Shown: positions 25,185 through 35,943, numbered from the stretch's first letter. The stretch: 64,000 nt of DNA from Alistipes senegalensis (GCA_023664045.1 JAMPGH010000001.1:1667804-1731803); one strand, 5' to 3'. Translations and numbers: made by a program. The notes: generated by a model not told the origin, from the letters alone.

Positions 25185-27323
25185 CTACTCTTCCAGCAGG
25201 ATCTCGAGGATCTTGATGGCGGCCGTAGCGATCGGCGTGCCGGGTCCGAAGATGGCGGCGGCACCGTCGCGGTAAAGTTCGTCGTAATCTTGCGCCGGGA
25301 TCACACCGCCCACGATGACGATGATGTCTTCGCGGCCCAGCTTCTTCAGCTCGGCGATGATCTGCGGCACCAGCGTCAGATGGCCGGCCGCCAGCGACGA
25401 GACGCCCACTACGTGTACGTCGTTCTCGACGGCCTGCCGTGCAGCCTCTTCCGGCGTCTGGAACAGCGGACCCATGTCGACGTCGAATCCGATGTCGGCA
25501 TAACCCGTGGCTACTACTTTGGCGCCGCGGTCGTGGCCGTCCTGACCCAACTTGGCGATCATCACGCGGGGCTGACGGCCCTCTTTCTTCGCAAACTCGG
25601 CGCACAGTTCCTTCGCGCGCTCGAACGACTGATCTTTCTTCACTTCCGAACTGTAAACTCCCGATATCGAACGAATCACGGCCTTGTATCGGCCTACGAC
25701 CACTTCGCAGGCGTCGGAGATTTCGCCCAGCGAGGCGCGTACTTTCGCCGCTTCGACGGCCAGCTCCAGCAGGTTGCCCTGCTTGGTCTTCACGCACTCG
25801 GTGATCGCCGCCAGCGCTTTCTTCACGGCCGCTTCGTCGCGGTTGGCGCGCAGTTCCTGCAGACGCTTCACCTGACTCTCGCGCACCGCCGTGTTGTCCA
25901 CAGCCAGAATGTCGATCGGCGCCTCCTTTTCGAGTCGGTATTCGTTCACGCCGATGATCTTCTGCTCGCCCGAGTCGATGCGGGCCTGCGTGCGGGCCGA
26001 CGACTCCTCGATGCGCATCTTAGGAATGCCGGTCTCGATGGCTTTGGCCATGCCGCCCAGCTTCTCGATCTCCTGAATGTGTCCCCAGGCCTTGCGGGCG
26101 ATCTCCTCGGTCAGCGTCTCCACGTAGTAGGAGCCTGCCCACGGGTCGACCTCGCGGCATACGGAGGTCTCTTCCTGAATGTAGATCTGCGTGTTGCGGG
26201 CGATGCGGGCCGAGAAGTCGGTCGGCAGGGCGATCGCCTCGTCCAGCGCGTTGGTGTGCAGCGACTGCGTGTGTCCCAGCGCCGCACCCATCGCTTCGAT
26301 CGCCGTGCGGGCTACGTTGTTGAAGGGATCCTGCTCCGTCAGAGACCAGCCCGAGGTCTGCGAGTGGGTGCGCAGGGCCAGCGACTTGGGATTCTTGGGG
26401 TCGAACTGCTTGACGATCTTGGCCCACAGCATGCGGGCGGCGCGCATCTTGGCGATCTCCATGAAGTGGTTCATGCCGATGGCCCAGAAGAACGAGAGGC
26501 GCGGTGCGAAGGCGTCGATCGACATGCCGGCGTTCACGCCCGCACGAAGATACTCCAGACCGTCGGCCAGCGTGTAGGCCAGCTCGATGTCGGCCGTCGC
26601 TCCGGCTTCCTGCATGTGGTAGCCCGAGATCGAGATCGAGTTGAATTTGGGCATGTTCTTCGAGGTGTATTCGAAGATGTCGGCGATGATGCGCATCGAG
26701 AACTCGGGAGGATAAATATAGGTGTTGCGCACCATGAACTCCTTGAGGATGTCGTTCTGGATCGTTCCCGACAGCTGGTCGAGGGTGCAGCCCTGCTCCA
26801 GACCCGTTACGATGTAGAACGCCAGAATCGGCAGCACGGCGCCGTTCATGGTCATCGACACCGACATGCGGTCCAGCGGAATGCCGTTGAAGAGCACCTT
26901 CATGTCTTCCACCGAGCAGATCGATACGCCGGCTTTGCCCACGTCGCCCACCACGCGCGGGTGGTCGGCGTCGTAGCCGCGGTGCGTCGCAAGGTCGAAG
27001 GCCACCGACAGACCTTTCTGTCCGGCGGCCAGATTGCGGCGGTAGAAGGCGTTCGACTCCTCAGCGGTCGAGAATCCGGCGTATTGGCGGATGGTCCACG
27101 GACGCATCACGTACATCGTCGAGTAGGGACCGCGCAGGAACGGGGCGATGCCCGCCGCGTAGCCGAGGTGTTCCATGCCTTCGAGGTCCTGAGCCGTGTA
27201 GGCACCCTTGACCGGAATGCGCTCCGAGGTGAGCCACGGCTCCGCCTCGCCGCATCCTTTCGCGGCGCAGCAGTTCTTCTGTGCGTCCGCGTCGTATTTC
27301 AGTTCCGAAAATTTAGCTCTCAT
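25185..27323 (-). CDS. mutB: Methylmalonyl-CoA mutase large (catalytic) subunit
   Basis: 712 residues. The N-terminal TIM-barrel half includes [20 protein letters not shown] and the substrate-site [10 protein letters not shown]. The C-terminal half is the B12-binding domain with base-off motif DGHDRGAK at 595-602 (His597 the axial ligand) and the GVSSLAAGH segment. With adenosylcobalamin it interconverts succinyl-CoA and methylmalonyl-CoA. In gut Bacteroidales this runs toward propionate. Its ATG follows the mutA stop by two bases. The cobalamin riboswitch at 55 kb shows B12-responsive control elsewhere in the genome, but none is visible upstream of this operon. Confidence 0.97.
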   Translation of the reverse strand: MRAKFSELKYDADAQKNCCAAKGCGEAEPWLTSERIPVKGAYTAQDLEGMEHLGYAAGIAPFLRGPYSTMYVMRPWTIRQYAGFSTAEESNAFYRRNLAAGQKGLSVAFDLATHRGYDADHPRVVGDVGKAGVSICSVEDMKVLFNGIPLDRMSVSMTMNGAVLPILAFYIVTGLEQGCTLDQLSGTIQNDILKEFMVRNTYIYPPEFSMRIIADIFEYTSKNMPKFNSISISGYHMQEAGATADIELAYTLADGLEYLRAGVNAGMSIDAFAPRLSFFWAIGMNHFMEIAKMRAARMLWAKIVKQFDPKNPKSLALRTHSQTSGWSLTEQDPFNNVARTAIEAMGAALGHTQSLHTNALDEAIALPTDFSARIARNTQIYIQEETSVCREVDPWAGSYYVETLTEEIARKAWGHIQEIEKLGGMAKAIETGIPKMRIEESSARTQARIDSGEQKIIGVNEYRLEKEAPIDILAVDNTAVRESQVKRLQELRANRDEAAVKKALAAITECVKTKQGNLLELAVEAAKVRASLGEISDACEVVVGRYKAVIRSISGVYSSEVKKDQSFERAKELCAEFAKKEGRQPRVMIAKLGQDGHDRGAKVVATGYADIGFDVDMGPLFQTPEEAARQAVENDVHVVGVSSLAAGHLTLVPQIIAELKKLGREDIIVIVGGVIPAQDYDELYRDGAAAIFGPGTPIATAAIKILEILLEE

Positions 27324-27325
27324 AG

Positions 27326-29176
27326 TCAGATTCCCATTTCTTTAAGGTAGAACTTCAGTGTCTCCAGCACGTTGGACTTCACGTTGATGAAGTTCGTGAT
27401 GCCCTGCGCTTCCAGTTCGGGGGCGCAGGCCGGGGCTCCGGCGACCACCAGAATGGCTTTGCCGCCCAAGAGCTCCTTCACTTTGGGCGCTGCTTCGGCG
27501 TAGTCGTCGTCCGAGGCGCAGACCACCACGATTTCGGCTTTCGACTCCAGCGCGGCGGCTACGCCCTCGCCGATCGACTGGAAGAAGGTGTTGTCTTGTA
27601 CGCGGATGCCGGCGCAGGCGAAGAAGTTGCACGAGAACTGCGCGCGGGCCCGGGCCATCGCCAGATTGCCGCACGTGAGCATGAAGGCTTTGGGTTGCTT
27701 GCCCGAGCGGTCGACATGCAGGCGCATCTCCTCGAAGGCCATTGCACCGCGGTAGGGCGTCAGGACGTTGCCTTCGGCCGTCGTGCGGGCTACGGCGTCG
27801 GCCGTGATTTCGGCGGGCGCCACCTCGGTGAAGTTGGGATATTGGTTGGCGCCCAGAAGAATCTGACGGCGCGTCGAGATGTTCTTGTCTTTGGCTGCGG
27901 CCGATGCCTTGACTCGCTCCACGATCGTCCCGGCTTGGTAGGCTGCCGTGTAGCCGCCCTGTTCCTCGATCTCGAGGAAGAGCTTCCACGCCTCTGCGGC
28001 GATCGACTGCGTCAGGTTCTCGATGTAGTACGAGCCGCCTGCGGGGTCCACCACCTGATCGAAGTGCGACTCATGCTTGAGCAGGAGCTCCACGTTGCGG
28101 GCGATGCGCTTCGCGAATTCGGTCGGCGCCTCGAACGCCCGGTCGAAGGGCGTTACTTCCAGCGAGTGCACGCCGCCGATGGCTGCCGACATCGCTTCGG
28201 TCGTGCCGCGCAGCATGTTCACGTAGGGGTCGTAGACGGTCTGATTCCAGCGCGAGGTCTCGGCATGGATCATCATCTTGCACGAGCACTTCTTTTCGGG
28301 GTTGTAACCTTTCACGATGTTGGCCCACAGCATGCGGGCGGCCCGCAGCTTGGCGATTTCGAGGAAGTAGTTGGACGAGACGCTCAGCGAGAAGCGGATT
28401 TTGCGGGCTATGTCGTCGATGCCCAGCCCCGCTTCCGTCAGACGCACCAGATAGTCGTGTCCGGCCGAGAGGGCGAATGCCAGCTCCTCGACGATCGTCG
28501 ATCCCGAGTTGCCGAAGATCTGCCCCGAGACGTTCACGACGCGGATATGTTTGTAGGCCGCGGTCTTGCCGATCAGTCCGGCGATGCGGGCGAAGCACTC
28601 CTTGCCGTCGGGCGAGCAGAAATCGCCTTTCGACGCGAGGCCTTTGACCAGCGGGTCGATGACGAAGGCGATGCGGGCTTCTTCTTTGGCCACGCCTTCT
28701 TTCTCGATCTTGGCCAGCACCAGATCGGCTACATGGCCGATCTTCTCGCCGCAGAATACCAGCTCGACGGCCGGCAGGTGGATGTCGCGCAGCAGTACGT
28801 CGAGGTCCGCGGCCGAGAAGTCGGCGCTGTCGATATGGAAGCCGAGCGAATCCACGCCCGTCCCGAGCAGTTGCAGCGCTTCGGCGTTGGCGGCGGCGGG
28901 ATCCGCGACCGTTACGGTCTGGTGGATGCGCCAGCGGTTGTGGGCATGCGTTCCGCGTACGTAGGGGAACTCGCCTGCCTGCGAGCCCAAGAAGCGGAGT
29001 CCTTCGAGGTTCTCGGCGCGGTAGTAGGGCCGGACGTTGAAACCTTCGCCCGTGCGCCATACCAGTTTGCGCTCGTAGTCGGCACCTTTCAGGTCGGCCG
29101 CGATCACCTCTTCCCATTGCTCGGTCTTGACCGGCGGGAATTCGGCGAACAGCTTTTCATGGTTGGTATTTGCCAT
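27326..29176 (-). CDS. mutA: Methylmalonyl-CoA mutase small subunit
   Basis: 616 residues ([20 protein letters not shown]). It has the mutase barrel fold ([40 protein letters not shown]) paralogous to MutB. In the C-terminal domain ([19 protein letters not shown]) the DxHxxG cobalamin motif is absent, as expected for the non-catalytic subunit. The first gene of a two-gene operon whose promoter lies upstream at 29218-29225. No epimerase or MeaB/ArgK chaperone gene is adjacent. Confidence 0.96.
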   Translation of the reverse strand: MANTNHEKLFAEFPPVKTEQWEEVIAADLKGADYERKLVWRTGEGFNVRPYYRAENLEGLRFLGSQAGEFPYVRGTHAHNRWRIHQTVTVADPAAANAEALQLLGTGVDSLGFHIDSADFSAADLDVLLRDIHLPAVELVFCGEKIGHVADLVLAKIEKEGVAKEEARIAFVIDPLVKGLASKGDFCSPDGKECFARIAGLIGKTAAYKHIRVVNVSGQIFGNSGSTIVEELAFALSAGHDYLVRLTEAGLGIDDIARKIRFSLSVSSNYFLEIAKLRAARMLWANIVKGYNPEKKCSCKMMIHAETSRWNQTVYDPYVNMLRGTTEAMSAAIGGVHSLEVTPFDRAFEAPTEFAKRIARNVELLLKHESHFDQVVDPAGGSYYIENLTQSIAAEAWKLFLEIEEQGGYTAAYQAGTIVERVKASAAAKDKNISTRRQILLGANQYPNFTEVAPAEITADAVARTTAEGNVLTPYRGAMAFEEMRLHVDRSGKQPKAFMLTCGNLAMARARAQFSCNFFACAGIRVQDNTFFQSIGEGVAAALESKAEIVVVCASDDDYAEAAPKVKELLGGKAILVVAGAPACAPELEAQGITNFINVKSNVLETLKFYLKEMGI

Positions 29177-29217
29177 AATTATTTAGAGATTAGTAAGAGT
29201 TCGCATGAATAAGTAGC

Positions 29218-29225
29218 CAAAGGTA
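29218..29225 (-). promoter_or_regulatory. -7 element of the mutAB operon
   Basis: On the minus strand TACCTTTG, an exact TAnnTTTG match 41 bases before the mutA ATG, with a TTG 19-20 bases further upstream. Confidence 0.65.
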
Positions 29226-29721
29226 TAAAATAAATGGCAATGCGGCAATAAATTGTTACAAAAATAACAGTGTTCCCCTCCGCCTGCCGTTTCTTTCCGT
29301 CCGCTCCTTTCTTTCTCTTCTGCTGTTTTTTCTGCCCGTCGGTCTTCGCCCGCACTCTTTCTTGCCCTCCTGCTCGCTCCTTTGACAGCAGCTTTTTCAG
29401 GCGCCGCGTGCCGTCGCTCCTTGTCCGCCCGCTCCCGCCGATTTTTTCTGCTATCTTTTCCCGGTGGCCCCTCCTCTCCGGCCGCCGGAAAATATGCGCC
29501 TTTCGGTTGAAAATTTTTCTGAAACACCTCAAAATTTCCCAAAATCGAAAAGTCGTAGATTTCGACCCATGTCCGAAAATCCGTGCTGTTTTTCCGGAAA
29601 TAGCCTTAAAAATTCGGGATTATCATGAAAAATAGTCATTATTTTTCGGAAACGTGCAAAAAAAATAGGCGTTTTTCGGAAAAAGTGCGATTTTTGAAAA
29701 ACAGGGAAACCGAAAAATAAT
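29226..29721. other. Long intergenic region before glnN, with repeated TTTTTCSGAAA motif
   Basis: No gene is convincing. The first part (about 29270-29470) is strongly pyrimidine-rich on the plus strand. The part next to the glutamine synthetase promoter carries three copies of a partly palindromic motif: TTTTTCCGGAAA (29589-29600), TTTTTCGGAAA (29642-29652) and TTTTTCGGAAA (29672-29682). Their position 40-130 bases upstream of the -7 element suggests operator sites, which is unproven. Confidence 0.5.
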
Positions 29722-29729
29722 TACCTTTG
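29722..29729 (+). promoter_or_regulatory. -7 element of glnN
   Basis: TACCTTTG, 51 bases before the glnN ATG. A TTTG lies 24 bases upstream, which is longer than the usual 19-21 spacing. Confidence 0.6.
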
Positions 29730-29780
29730 TCCCGAGCGGAAATTCTCTCGAAAACTGCAATCCCAACAAAACAGGAAACT

Positions 29781-31958
29781 ATGTCGCTACTCAGATTCAA
29801 GATGGTCGATGCGGCCATCAACCACACGGCTGTGGAGCCGCCCGTACCCGCCGGCCGGCCCTCGGATTATTTCGGCGCAAAGGTCTTCGGCCGCGATGCC
29901 ATGCGCAAATATCTCAACAAGAATACCTTCGATGCCCTTGTCAATACGATGGAGAACGGCACGCCGCTGCCGCTCGAAATCGCCGACGGCGTAGCGGCCG
30001 GCATGCGGCAGTGGGCGCTGGAGCACGGCGCCGACCACTATACCCACTGGTTCCAGCCCCTTACGGGCGGCACGGCCGAGAAGCACGACGCTTTTGCCGA
30101 TCCCGACGGTCGTGGCGGCGTGCTGGAGGAGTTCTCCGGAAAGCTGCTCGTACAGCAGGAGCCCGACGCCTCGTCGTTTCCCAACGGCGGCATCCGCAAC
30201 ACCTTCGAGGCGCGCGGTTATTCGGCGTGGGACCCCGCGTCGCCCGCTTTCATCGTCGATACGACGCTCTGCATCCCCACGGTCTTCATTGCCTATACGG
30301 GCGAGGCGCTCGACTACAAGGTGCCTCTCTTGCGGTCGCTTTCGGCCGTCGACCGGGCCGCTACGGAAGTGTGCCGCTACTTCGACAAGAACGTGCAGAA
30401 AGTCTACTCCTATTTAGGTTGGGAGCAGGAGTATTTTCTGGTCGACGAAAGTCTGTGGGCCATCCGTCCCGATCTGGTGTTGACCGGCCGCACGCTCATG
30501 GGCCACGAGTCGGCCAAGAACCAGCAGCTGGAGGACCATTATTTCGGCGCCATCCCCACGCGCGTCATGGCTTTCATGAAGGAGCTCGAATACGAGTGCC
30601 TTCTGCTGGGTATCCCCGTCAAAACACGACATAACGAAGTGGCGCCTAATCAGTTCGAGCTGGCTCCCGTCTACGAGGAGGCCAATCTCGCCAACGACCA
30701 CAACCAGCTCCTGATGACTATCATGGACAAGATCGCGCGACGCCACCGCTTCCGCGTCCTGTTGCACGAGAAGCCGTTCAAGGGGATCAACGGCTCGGGC
30801 AAGCACAACAACTGGTCGCTCGGTACCGATACGGGCGTCAACCTGCTGGGCCCCGGCAAAACCGCGTCGGAGAACCTGCAGTTCATCACTTTCCTCGTCA
30901 ATGTCATCTCGGCCGTCTACAAGCACAACGGTCTGCTCAAGGCTTCGATCATGAGCGCCACGAACGCCCACCGACTGGGCGCCAACGAGGCGCCCCCGGC
31001 CATCATCTCCACCTTCCTCGGGTCGCAGGTCTCGGCCGTGCTGGATAAGTTGGCCGCTTCGAAGGGCGACGATGCCATCCGCTTCGACGCCCGCAACGTC
31101 TTCAAGATGAGCGGGATTTCGCATATCCCGACCTTGCTGCTGGATAATACCGACCGCAACCGCACTTCGCCCTTCGCCTTTACGGGCAACCGCTTCGAGT
31201 TCCGTGCCGTGGGGTCTTCCGACAACTGCGCCGAGGCGATGATTACGCTCAATACGGCCGTGGCCGACGAGCTCACGCACTTCAAGCAGGCCGTCGACGC
31301 CAAGATCGAGGCCGGCGCCAAAAAGGAGAAGGCGATCTACGAGGTCCTCAAGAAGATGATCAAGGATTGCCGTCCGATCCGCTTCGACGGCAACGGTTAC
31401 TCCGACGAGTGGAAAGCCGAGGCCGCCCGCCGCGGACTGGACTGCGAGACCTCCACGCCGTTGATCTTCGACCGTTATCTCGATAAGGAGTCCTTGAAGA
31501 TGTTCGGCGACATGGGCGTCTATACGAAGGTCGAGCTCGAGGCCCGCACCGAGGTGAAGTGGGAGACCTATACCAAGAAGATCCAGATCGAGGGCCGGGT
31601 CTTGGGCGATCTGGCCATGAACCACATCGTGCCCATCGCCTCAAGATACGAGGCTCTGTTGTTGGACAAGGTCTACAAGTTGCAGCAGATTCCCGAATTG
31701 AAGTCGTCGGCCGACATCGCCCTCATCAAGAAGATTCAGGACCACACGACGGCGATCCAGAAGCTCACCGAGGAGATGATCGAGGCCCGTAAAACGGCCA
31801 ACCGCATCGAGGACCAGCGCAAGAAGGCGATCGCCTACCACGATTGCGTCGCCGGTTTCTTCGACGAGATCCGCCACCACATCGACAAACTGGAGGAGAT
31901 CGTCGACGACCAGATCTGGCCGCTGCCCAAGTACCGCGAGTTGTTGTTCATCCGGTAA
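29781..31958 (+). CDS. glnN: Type III glutamine synthetase
   Basis: 725 residues, the large GSIII form (GSI is about 450). The ATG at 29781 (MSLLRFKMVDAAINHTAVEP) is chosen because the upstream open frame overlaps the promoter. Motifs: GWEQEYFLVD, VAPNQFELAPVYEEANLAND (metal/glutamate site), GINGSGKHNNWSLGTDTGVN and NRTSPFAFTGNRFEFRAVGS. It makes glutamine from glutamate, ammonia and ATP. GSIII is the main ammonium-assimilating enzyme of many Bacteroidales. It is monocistronic, between a long leader with repeated motifs and a strong terminator, so nitrogen control is likely at the promoter. Confidence 0.96.
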   Translation: MSLLRFKMVDAAINHTAVEPPVPAGRPSDYFGAKVFGRDAMRKYLNKNTFDALVNTMENGTPLPLEIADGVAAGMRQWALEHGADHYTHWFQPLTGGTAEKHDAFADPDGRGGVLEEFSGKLLVQQEPDASSFPNGGIRNTFEARGYSAWDPASPAFIVDTTLCIPTVFIAYTGEALDYKVPLLRSLSAVDRAATEVCRYFDKNVQKVYSYLGWEQEYFLVDESLWAIRPDLVLTGRTLMGHESAKNQQLEDHYFGAIPTRVMAFMKELEYECLLLGIPVKTRHNEVAPNQFELAPVYEEANLANDHNQLLMTIMDKIARRHRFRVLLHEKPFKGINGSGKHNNWSLGTDTGVNLLGPGKTASENLQFITFLVNVISAVYKHNGLLKASIMSATNAHRLGANEAPPAIISTFLGSQVSAVLDKLAASKGDDAIRFDARNVFKMSGISHIPTLLLDNTDRNRTSPFAFTGNRFEFRAVGSSDNCAEAMITLNTAVADELTHFKQAVDAKIEAGAKKEKAIYEVLKKMIKDCRPIRFDGNGYSDEWKAEAARRGLDCETSTPLIFDRYLDKESLKMFGDMGVYTKVELEARTEVKWETYTKKIQIEGRVLGDLAMNHIVPIASRYEALLLDKVYKLQQIPELKSSADIALIKKIQDHTTAIQKLTEEMIEARKTANRIEDQRKKAIAYHDCVAGFFDEIRHHIDKLEEIVDDQIWPLPKYRELLFIR

Positions 31959-31976
31959 GTCTTTCGTATAGGACAG

Positions 31977-32012
31977 AAAAGGCCTGCGATCCGAAGATCG
32001 CAGGCCTTTTTT
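31977..32012. terminator. Bidirectional terminator between glnN and the GH3 gene
   Basis: AAAAGGCCTGCGATC (31977-31991), CGAA loop, GATCGCAGGCCTTTTTT (31996-32012). The stem is perfect and has T runs on both strands, so it can stop glnN and the convergent glycan operon. Confidence 0.92.
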
Positions 32013-32126
32013 CGAGGCAGGCGGGAGGTCGGGGCTCGTCGGATTTCCCGGTTTTTCCGGTCGTTTCAGCGCCACGGCTGCCCCGGCATAGAAGGTTTCC
32101 CGGCCTCTTCCTCGCCCTTTCGGAAC

Positions 32127-34340
32127 TTATTCCACGCGGAACGGATGGCTTTCGCCCGATGCCGAGTCGCCGGCTACCCACAGTAAGAAGTCGCCGGGTT
32201 CTACGACATACTCCATGTCGCGGTTCCAGAACGCCAGCTCTGCCACGGGCAGTTCGAAGCGCAGGTGCTTCGTCTCGCCGGGGGCCAGCGCCACCCGTTC
32301 GAAACGCTTCAGCTCCCGTACCGGACGCACCACCGAGCCTACCAGATCGCGCGTGTAGAGCTGGGCGACTTCCGTTCCCGGGCGCTTGCCCGTGTTGGTC
32401 AGGTCGAACTCCACGACGATCGTGTCCGCCATGCCGAATTTCGGTTCGTTGAGCGTGATGTTGCCGTATTCGAAGGTCGTGTACGAGAGACCGTAGCCGA
32501 ACGGGAAGAGGGGACCGTAGCCCGTATCGAGGTAGTAGGAGGTGCAGCCCAGCGACGTCTGCCCGGCGTGCAGCGGAATATCTTCTATCAGCGTCTCCGT
32601 GCCGTTGCAGGGGCGGCCCGAGTTGTTGTGGTTGTAGTAGAACGGGGCTTGCCCGGCGTCGCGCAGGAAGGTCATGGGGCTCTTGCCCGAGGGGGTCGCC
32701 TTACCGCGGATCAGGTCGGCGATCGCCGCACCGCCCATCGTGCCCGGGTGGAACGAGTAGAGCAGGGCGTCGCAGTTCGCAAGGTCGCGTTCGATGGTCA
32801 GGGGACGACCCGCGATCACCACCGCGACCACCGGTTTGCCGCTCTTGCGTACTTCGGCGATCAGCTCGCTCTGGGCTCCCTGCAGATTCAGACGCGAGAG
32901 CGAGTGGGCTTCGCCCGAGAGGATCGCCTCTTCGCCCACGCAGACCACCACGGCATCGGCCCGTTTGGCCGCCGCCCGTACGCGGGCGAAGTCGCGCGTG
33001 TCGTTGTCGCGGCTGTAGCGCAGGCCCGGTTCGTAGATCACCTTGTAGTGTTCGCGCAGCCCTTGCAGCGGCGTTACGGTGTGTTCGGGTTCGCAGTCGA
33101 ACGACCACGTGCCCAACTGGTCGTAGGGCGCATCGGCCATCGGGCCCGTTACCAGAATCGTCCGGGCTTTCTCCAGCGGCAGGACGTTCTTGTCGTTCTG
33201 CAGCAGAATCGCCGATTCCGCGGCGCTCTGCTTCGCGGCGGCCAAATGCTCGGGCGCATAGACTTTCGTCCGCACGTTCTCGACGTCCACATAGGGATTC
33301 TCGAAGAGTCCCAGCCGGAATTTCAGCCGCAGGATGTTGCGCACGGCGTCGTCGATCGTCTTTTCGGAGATCCTGCCCTCTTCGACCAGTTCTTCGATGA
33401 AGGTGATGAATCCGAACGACATCATGTCCATGTCGACACCGGCGTTCACCGAAAGTTCCGTGGCGTGCTTGAGGTCTTTGGCATAGCCGTGGGCGATCAT
33501 CTCGCCCGACGAGTTCCAGTCGGTTACCACCATGCCGTCGAAACCCCATTCGTCGCGCAGGATGTCGCGCAGCAGGAAGTCGTTGCCCGTCGAGGGGATG
33601 CCGTCGATCTCGTTGAACGAGGTCATCAGGGTCAGCGCTCCGGCGTCGACGCAGGCTTGGAATGCCGGCAGGTAGGTGTTGCGCAGCGAGCGCTCCGAGA
33701 TCATCGTCGAGTTGTAGTCGCGACCTCCTTCGGCTGCTCCGTAGCCTGCAAAGTGCTTCACGCAGGCGGCCATCGAGGTGGGATCGGCATAGTCGTCGCC
33801 CTGATAGCCGCGGACCATCGCCACGCCCATCTGGGCATCCAGATAGGGATCTTCGCCCGAGCCTTCGGCCACGCGGCCCCAGCGGGGATCGCGCGCTACG
33901 TCGAGCATCGGCGAGAAGGTCCAGCGAATGCCCGATGCCGTCGCTTCGACGGCCGCCGCGCGGGCTCCCTGCTCCACCAGCAGGGGATCGAACGTCGCGG
34001 CCAGACCCAGCGGAATCGGGAAGATCGTGCGGAATCCGTGAATCACGTCGCGGCTCACCAGCACGGGGATGTGCAGGCGGCTCTCTTCTACGGCCGCCCG
34101 TTGCACGGCGTTGATCTCTTCGGCGTCCACGCAGTTGAGTATCGAGCCGAGTTCGCCTTTGGCGGCGGCTTCGGTCAGGTTGTAGCCGCCGGACACTTGG
34201 TGCATCTGCCCGATCTTTTCGCGCAGGGTCATCTGCGCGAGCAGGTCGTCGACCTTGCGGTCGATTTCGGTTTTCGGGGCGCAGCCGCAGGCTGCGAGGG
34301 CTACGAGCGCTCCGAGAACTATTTCGCGGAATGGTTTCAT
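32127..34340 (-). CDS. bglX: Glycoside hydrolase family 3 beta-glucosidase (BglX-type)
   Basis: 737 residues with a lipoprotein signal (LAAC, Cys18). The (beta/alpha)8 domain has SPMLDVARDPRWGR, KHFAGYGAAEGGRDYN and the nucleophile Asp274 in VVTDWNSS. The alpha/beta sandwich and the C-terminal fibronectin-III domain (GTEVAQLYTRDL, LKRFERVALAPGETK) follow. It removes terminal glucose from beta-gluco-oligosaccharides, probably in the periplasm. Last gene of the susC-susD-SGBP-GH16-GH3 operon, where it would finish the oligosaccharides made by the GH16 enzyme. Confidence 0.95.
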   Translation of the reverse strand: MKPFREIVLGALVALAACGCAPKTEIDRKVDDLLAQMTLREKIGQMHQVSGGYNLTEAAAKGELGSILNCVDAEEINAVQRAAVEESRLHIPVLVSRDVIHGFRTIFPIPLGLAATFDPLLVEQGARAAAVEATASGIRWTFSPMLDVARDPRWGRVAEGSGEDPYLDAQMGVAMVRGYQGDDYADPTSMAACVKHFAGYGAAEGGRDYNSTMISERSLRNTYLPAFQACVDAGALTLMTSFNEIDGIPSTGNDFLLRDILRDEWGFDGMVVTDWNSSGEMIAHGYAKDLKHATELSVNAGVDMDMMSFGFITFIEELVEEGRISEKTIDDAVRNILRLKFRLGLFENPYVDVENVRTKVYAPEHLAAAKQSAAESAILLQNDKNVLPLEKARTILVTGPMADAPYDQLGTWSFDCEPEHTVTPLQGLREHYKVIYEPGLRYSRDNDTRDFARVRAAAKRADAVVVCVGEEAILSGEAHSLSRLNLQGAQSELIAEVRKSGKPVVAVVIAGRPLTIERDLANCDALLYSFHPGTMGGAAIADLIRGKATPSGKSPMTFLRDAGQAPFYYNHNNSGRPCNGTETLIEDIPLHAGQTSLGCTSYYLDTGYGPLFPFGYGLSYTTFEYGNITLNEPKFGMADTIVVEFDLTNTGKRPGTEVAQLYTRDLVGSVVRPVRELKRFERVALAPGETKHLRFELPVAELAFWNRDMEYVVEPGDFLLWVAGDSASGESHPFRVE

Positions 34341-34358
34341 TCGGAAAGGGTTTTTAGG

Positions 34359-35867
34359 TTATTCGATTTTCTTGAATACGCGTACGTAGTCCACTTCGTA
34401 GGTGGCGGGCAGGCACGATTCGTCGATGCCTTGCGCTCCGCCCCAGTCGCCGCCCCATGCAAGGTTGAGCTTCAGGTAGAACGGATTGTAGAAAGGCCAC
34501 GTGTCGTAGTTGCCTTTTTTGTCGTTGACGAAGCGGAAGTGTTCTTCGCCGTCGAAGTAGAAGATCAGCATCTCTTCGGTCCACTCCACCGCGTAGGTGT
34601 GGAACTCTTCTTGGGCCGTCGGCAGCAGCAGTTCGTGGGTCTTCTGCGTTCCGATCGAGTGGTTGTAGGCGTTGCAGTGGATGCTCGACGAAACGTAGTT
34701 GGGGTTGTATCCCACCTCTTCCATGATGTCGATTTCGCCGTCGCCGGGCCACGTCTTGAAGTTCTTGGGCATCATCCAGAACGCGGGCCACGTGCCTTTT
34801 CCCGAGCAGAGTTTCAGCCGGGCTTCGAAGTAGCCGTAGGTCCAGCCCTCGAGGGTGTTCATGCGTACGGAGCGCACCTTGCCGTCGATCTTCTTGGCGA
34901 TGATCTTCAGCGTGCCGTTCGATACGAGGGCCAGCTTTTCGCCTTGATACTGGCCTCCCGAAACATAGTCTTGCAGTTCATGATTGCCCCAGCCGCCGTC
35001 TCCGGTCTCGTACCACCACCGGTCGACGGAGGGCAGCGATTCGCCCGAGGCGTTGAACTCGTCGGCCCATACCAGCCGATAGCCCGCCGGCGTGGGGATC
35101 TCGGATTCGACGTATTCGGCTTTCTCCGGTTTCGAGAATCCGTCGCCCGCTTGGAAGCCGGTCCAGACATGGATTTTCCGCAGATCGGGATTTCCCGTCG
35201 CATCGAACGTCGTCAGCGACTGTTGGTTGCGGATATCCAGTTCCGTCAGCCGGTTCCCCGAGCAGTCGAGGTATGCGAGCTTCGTAAGTTCGGTCAGGTC
35301 GAGTTCCGTCAGGTCGTTGTCCGAGCAGTCCAAGTAGGTGAGCTGCGGGAATATCGTGTTCAGCTCGGCCATCGAGCGGATGCCCCGGCCCGATGCTTCG
35401 ATGCGGGTTACGGCCGCCGCCTCTTTGGTGCTCAATATGCCGTCGCCGTCGGTGTCGTAGTTCTCAAGTAGATAGGTCAGGAATGCAGGATCGGCGATCT
35501 CGACCGCTTCGACTTGATAGTGTTGCTTCACGGGCAGTATTTTCCGATCGTTGCCGATGCGGAATACCAGATTCGTGGTGCGGGCTTCTCCCGTTTTGTT
35601 TTCGTCGACGGCAACGCGGATCTCCGAGGTGCCGGCCACTCCGCCGCTCGGGGCCACGCGGCACCACGACGTATCTTCCGATACGACGCCCCAGTCGGCC
35701 GTGGCCGTTACCGCGATTGCTTGCGTCGCGGCTTGGTCGGTGAGCGTCAGCGTCTCGGGCGAGAAGGTCAGTTCGCCGCTTCGGGCGGCTGCGGGATCGT
35801 CGGCTCCGGAGCAGGCGCCTGCCAGCAGGACCGTCGCCGCAAGGATGCTCGATAACATGCGTTTCAT
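34359..35867 (-). CDS. GH16 endo-beta-glucanase with BACON, EF-hand-like and LRR segments
   Basis: 502 residues from the ATG at 35867 (lipobox LAGAC). Order: BACON-like domain (~30-115; TADWGVVSEDTSWCRVAPSG), an EF-hand-like loop DTDGDGILSTKE (138-149), two to three leucine-rich repeats (~175-235; LTYLDCSDNDLTELDL), then GH16 from ~260. The catalytic motif EIDIMEE is at 378-384 (nucleophile Glu378, Asp380, acid/base Glu383), with the laminarinase-type flanks WPAFWMMPKNF and SIHCNAYNHS. It would cleave beta-1,3- or mixed-linkage glucan at the cell surface. The N-terminal LRR plus EF-hand insert is unusual in a GH16 enzyme. The upstream in-frame extension to 36095 overlaps the SGBP gene and is not used. 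Confidence 0.92.
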   Translation of the reverse strand: MKRMLSSILAATVLLAGACSGADDPAAARSGELTFSPETLTLTDQAATQAIAVTATADWGVVSEDTSWCRVAPSGGVAGTSEIRVAVDENKTGEARTTNLVFRIGNDRKILPVKQHYQVEAVEIADPAFLTYLLENYDTDGDGILSTKEAAAVTRIEASGRGIRSMAELNTIFPQLTYLDCSDNDLTELDLTELTKLAYLDCSGNRLTELDIRNQQSLTTFDATGNPDLRKIHVWTGFQAGDGFSKPEKAEYVESEIPTPAGYRLVWADEFNASGESLPSVDRWWYETGDGGWGNHELQDYVSGGQYQGEKLALVSNGTLKIIAKKIDGKVRSVRMNTLEGWTYGYFEARLKLCSGKGTWPAFWMMPKNFKTWPGDGEIDIMEEVGYNPNYVSSSIHCNAYNHSIGTQKTHELLLPTAQEEFHTYAVEWTEEMLIFYFDGEEHFRFVNDKKGNYDTWPFYNPFYLKLNLAWGGDWGGAQGIDESCLPATYEVDYVRVFKKIE

Positions 35868-35943
35868 GATTTGAAGCGTAACAGGTTGGTTCGAAAACAG
35901 CAGGGCGAAGCCCCGGTCGGAGCCTCGTCCCGCTGGTTGATGA

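Noticed and set aside
29270-29635. 121-codon plus-strand frame in the glnN leader
   Set aside because: Cys/Phe/Arg-rich low-complexity product from a pyrimidine-rich stretch, with no start context and no homology pattern.
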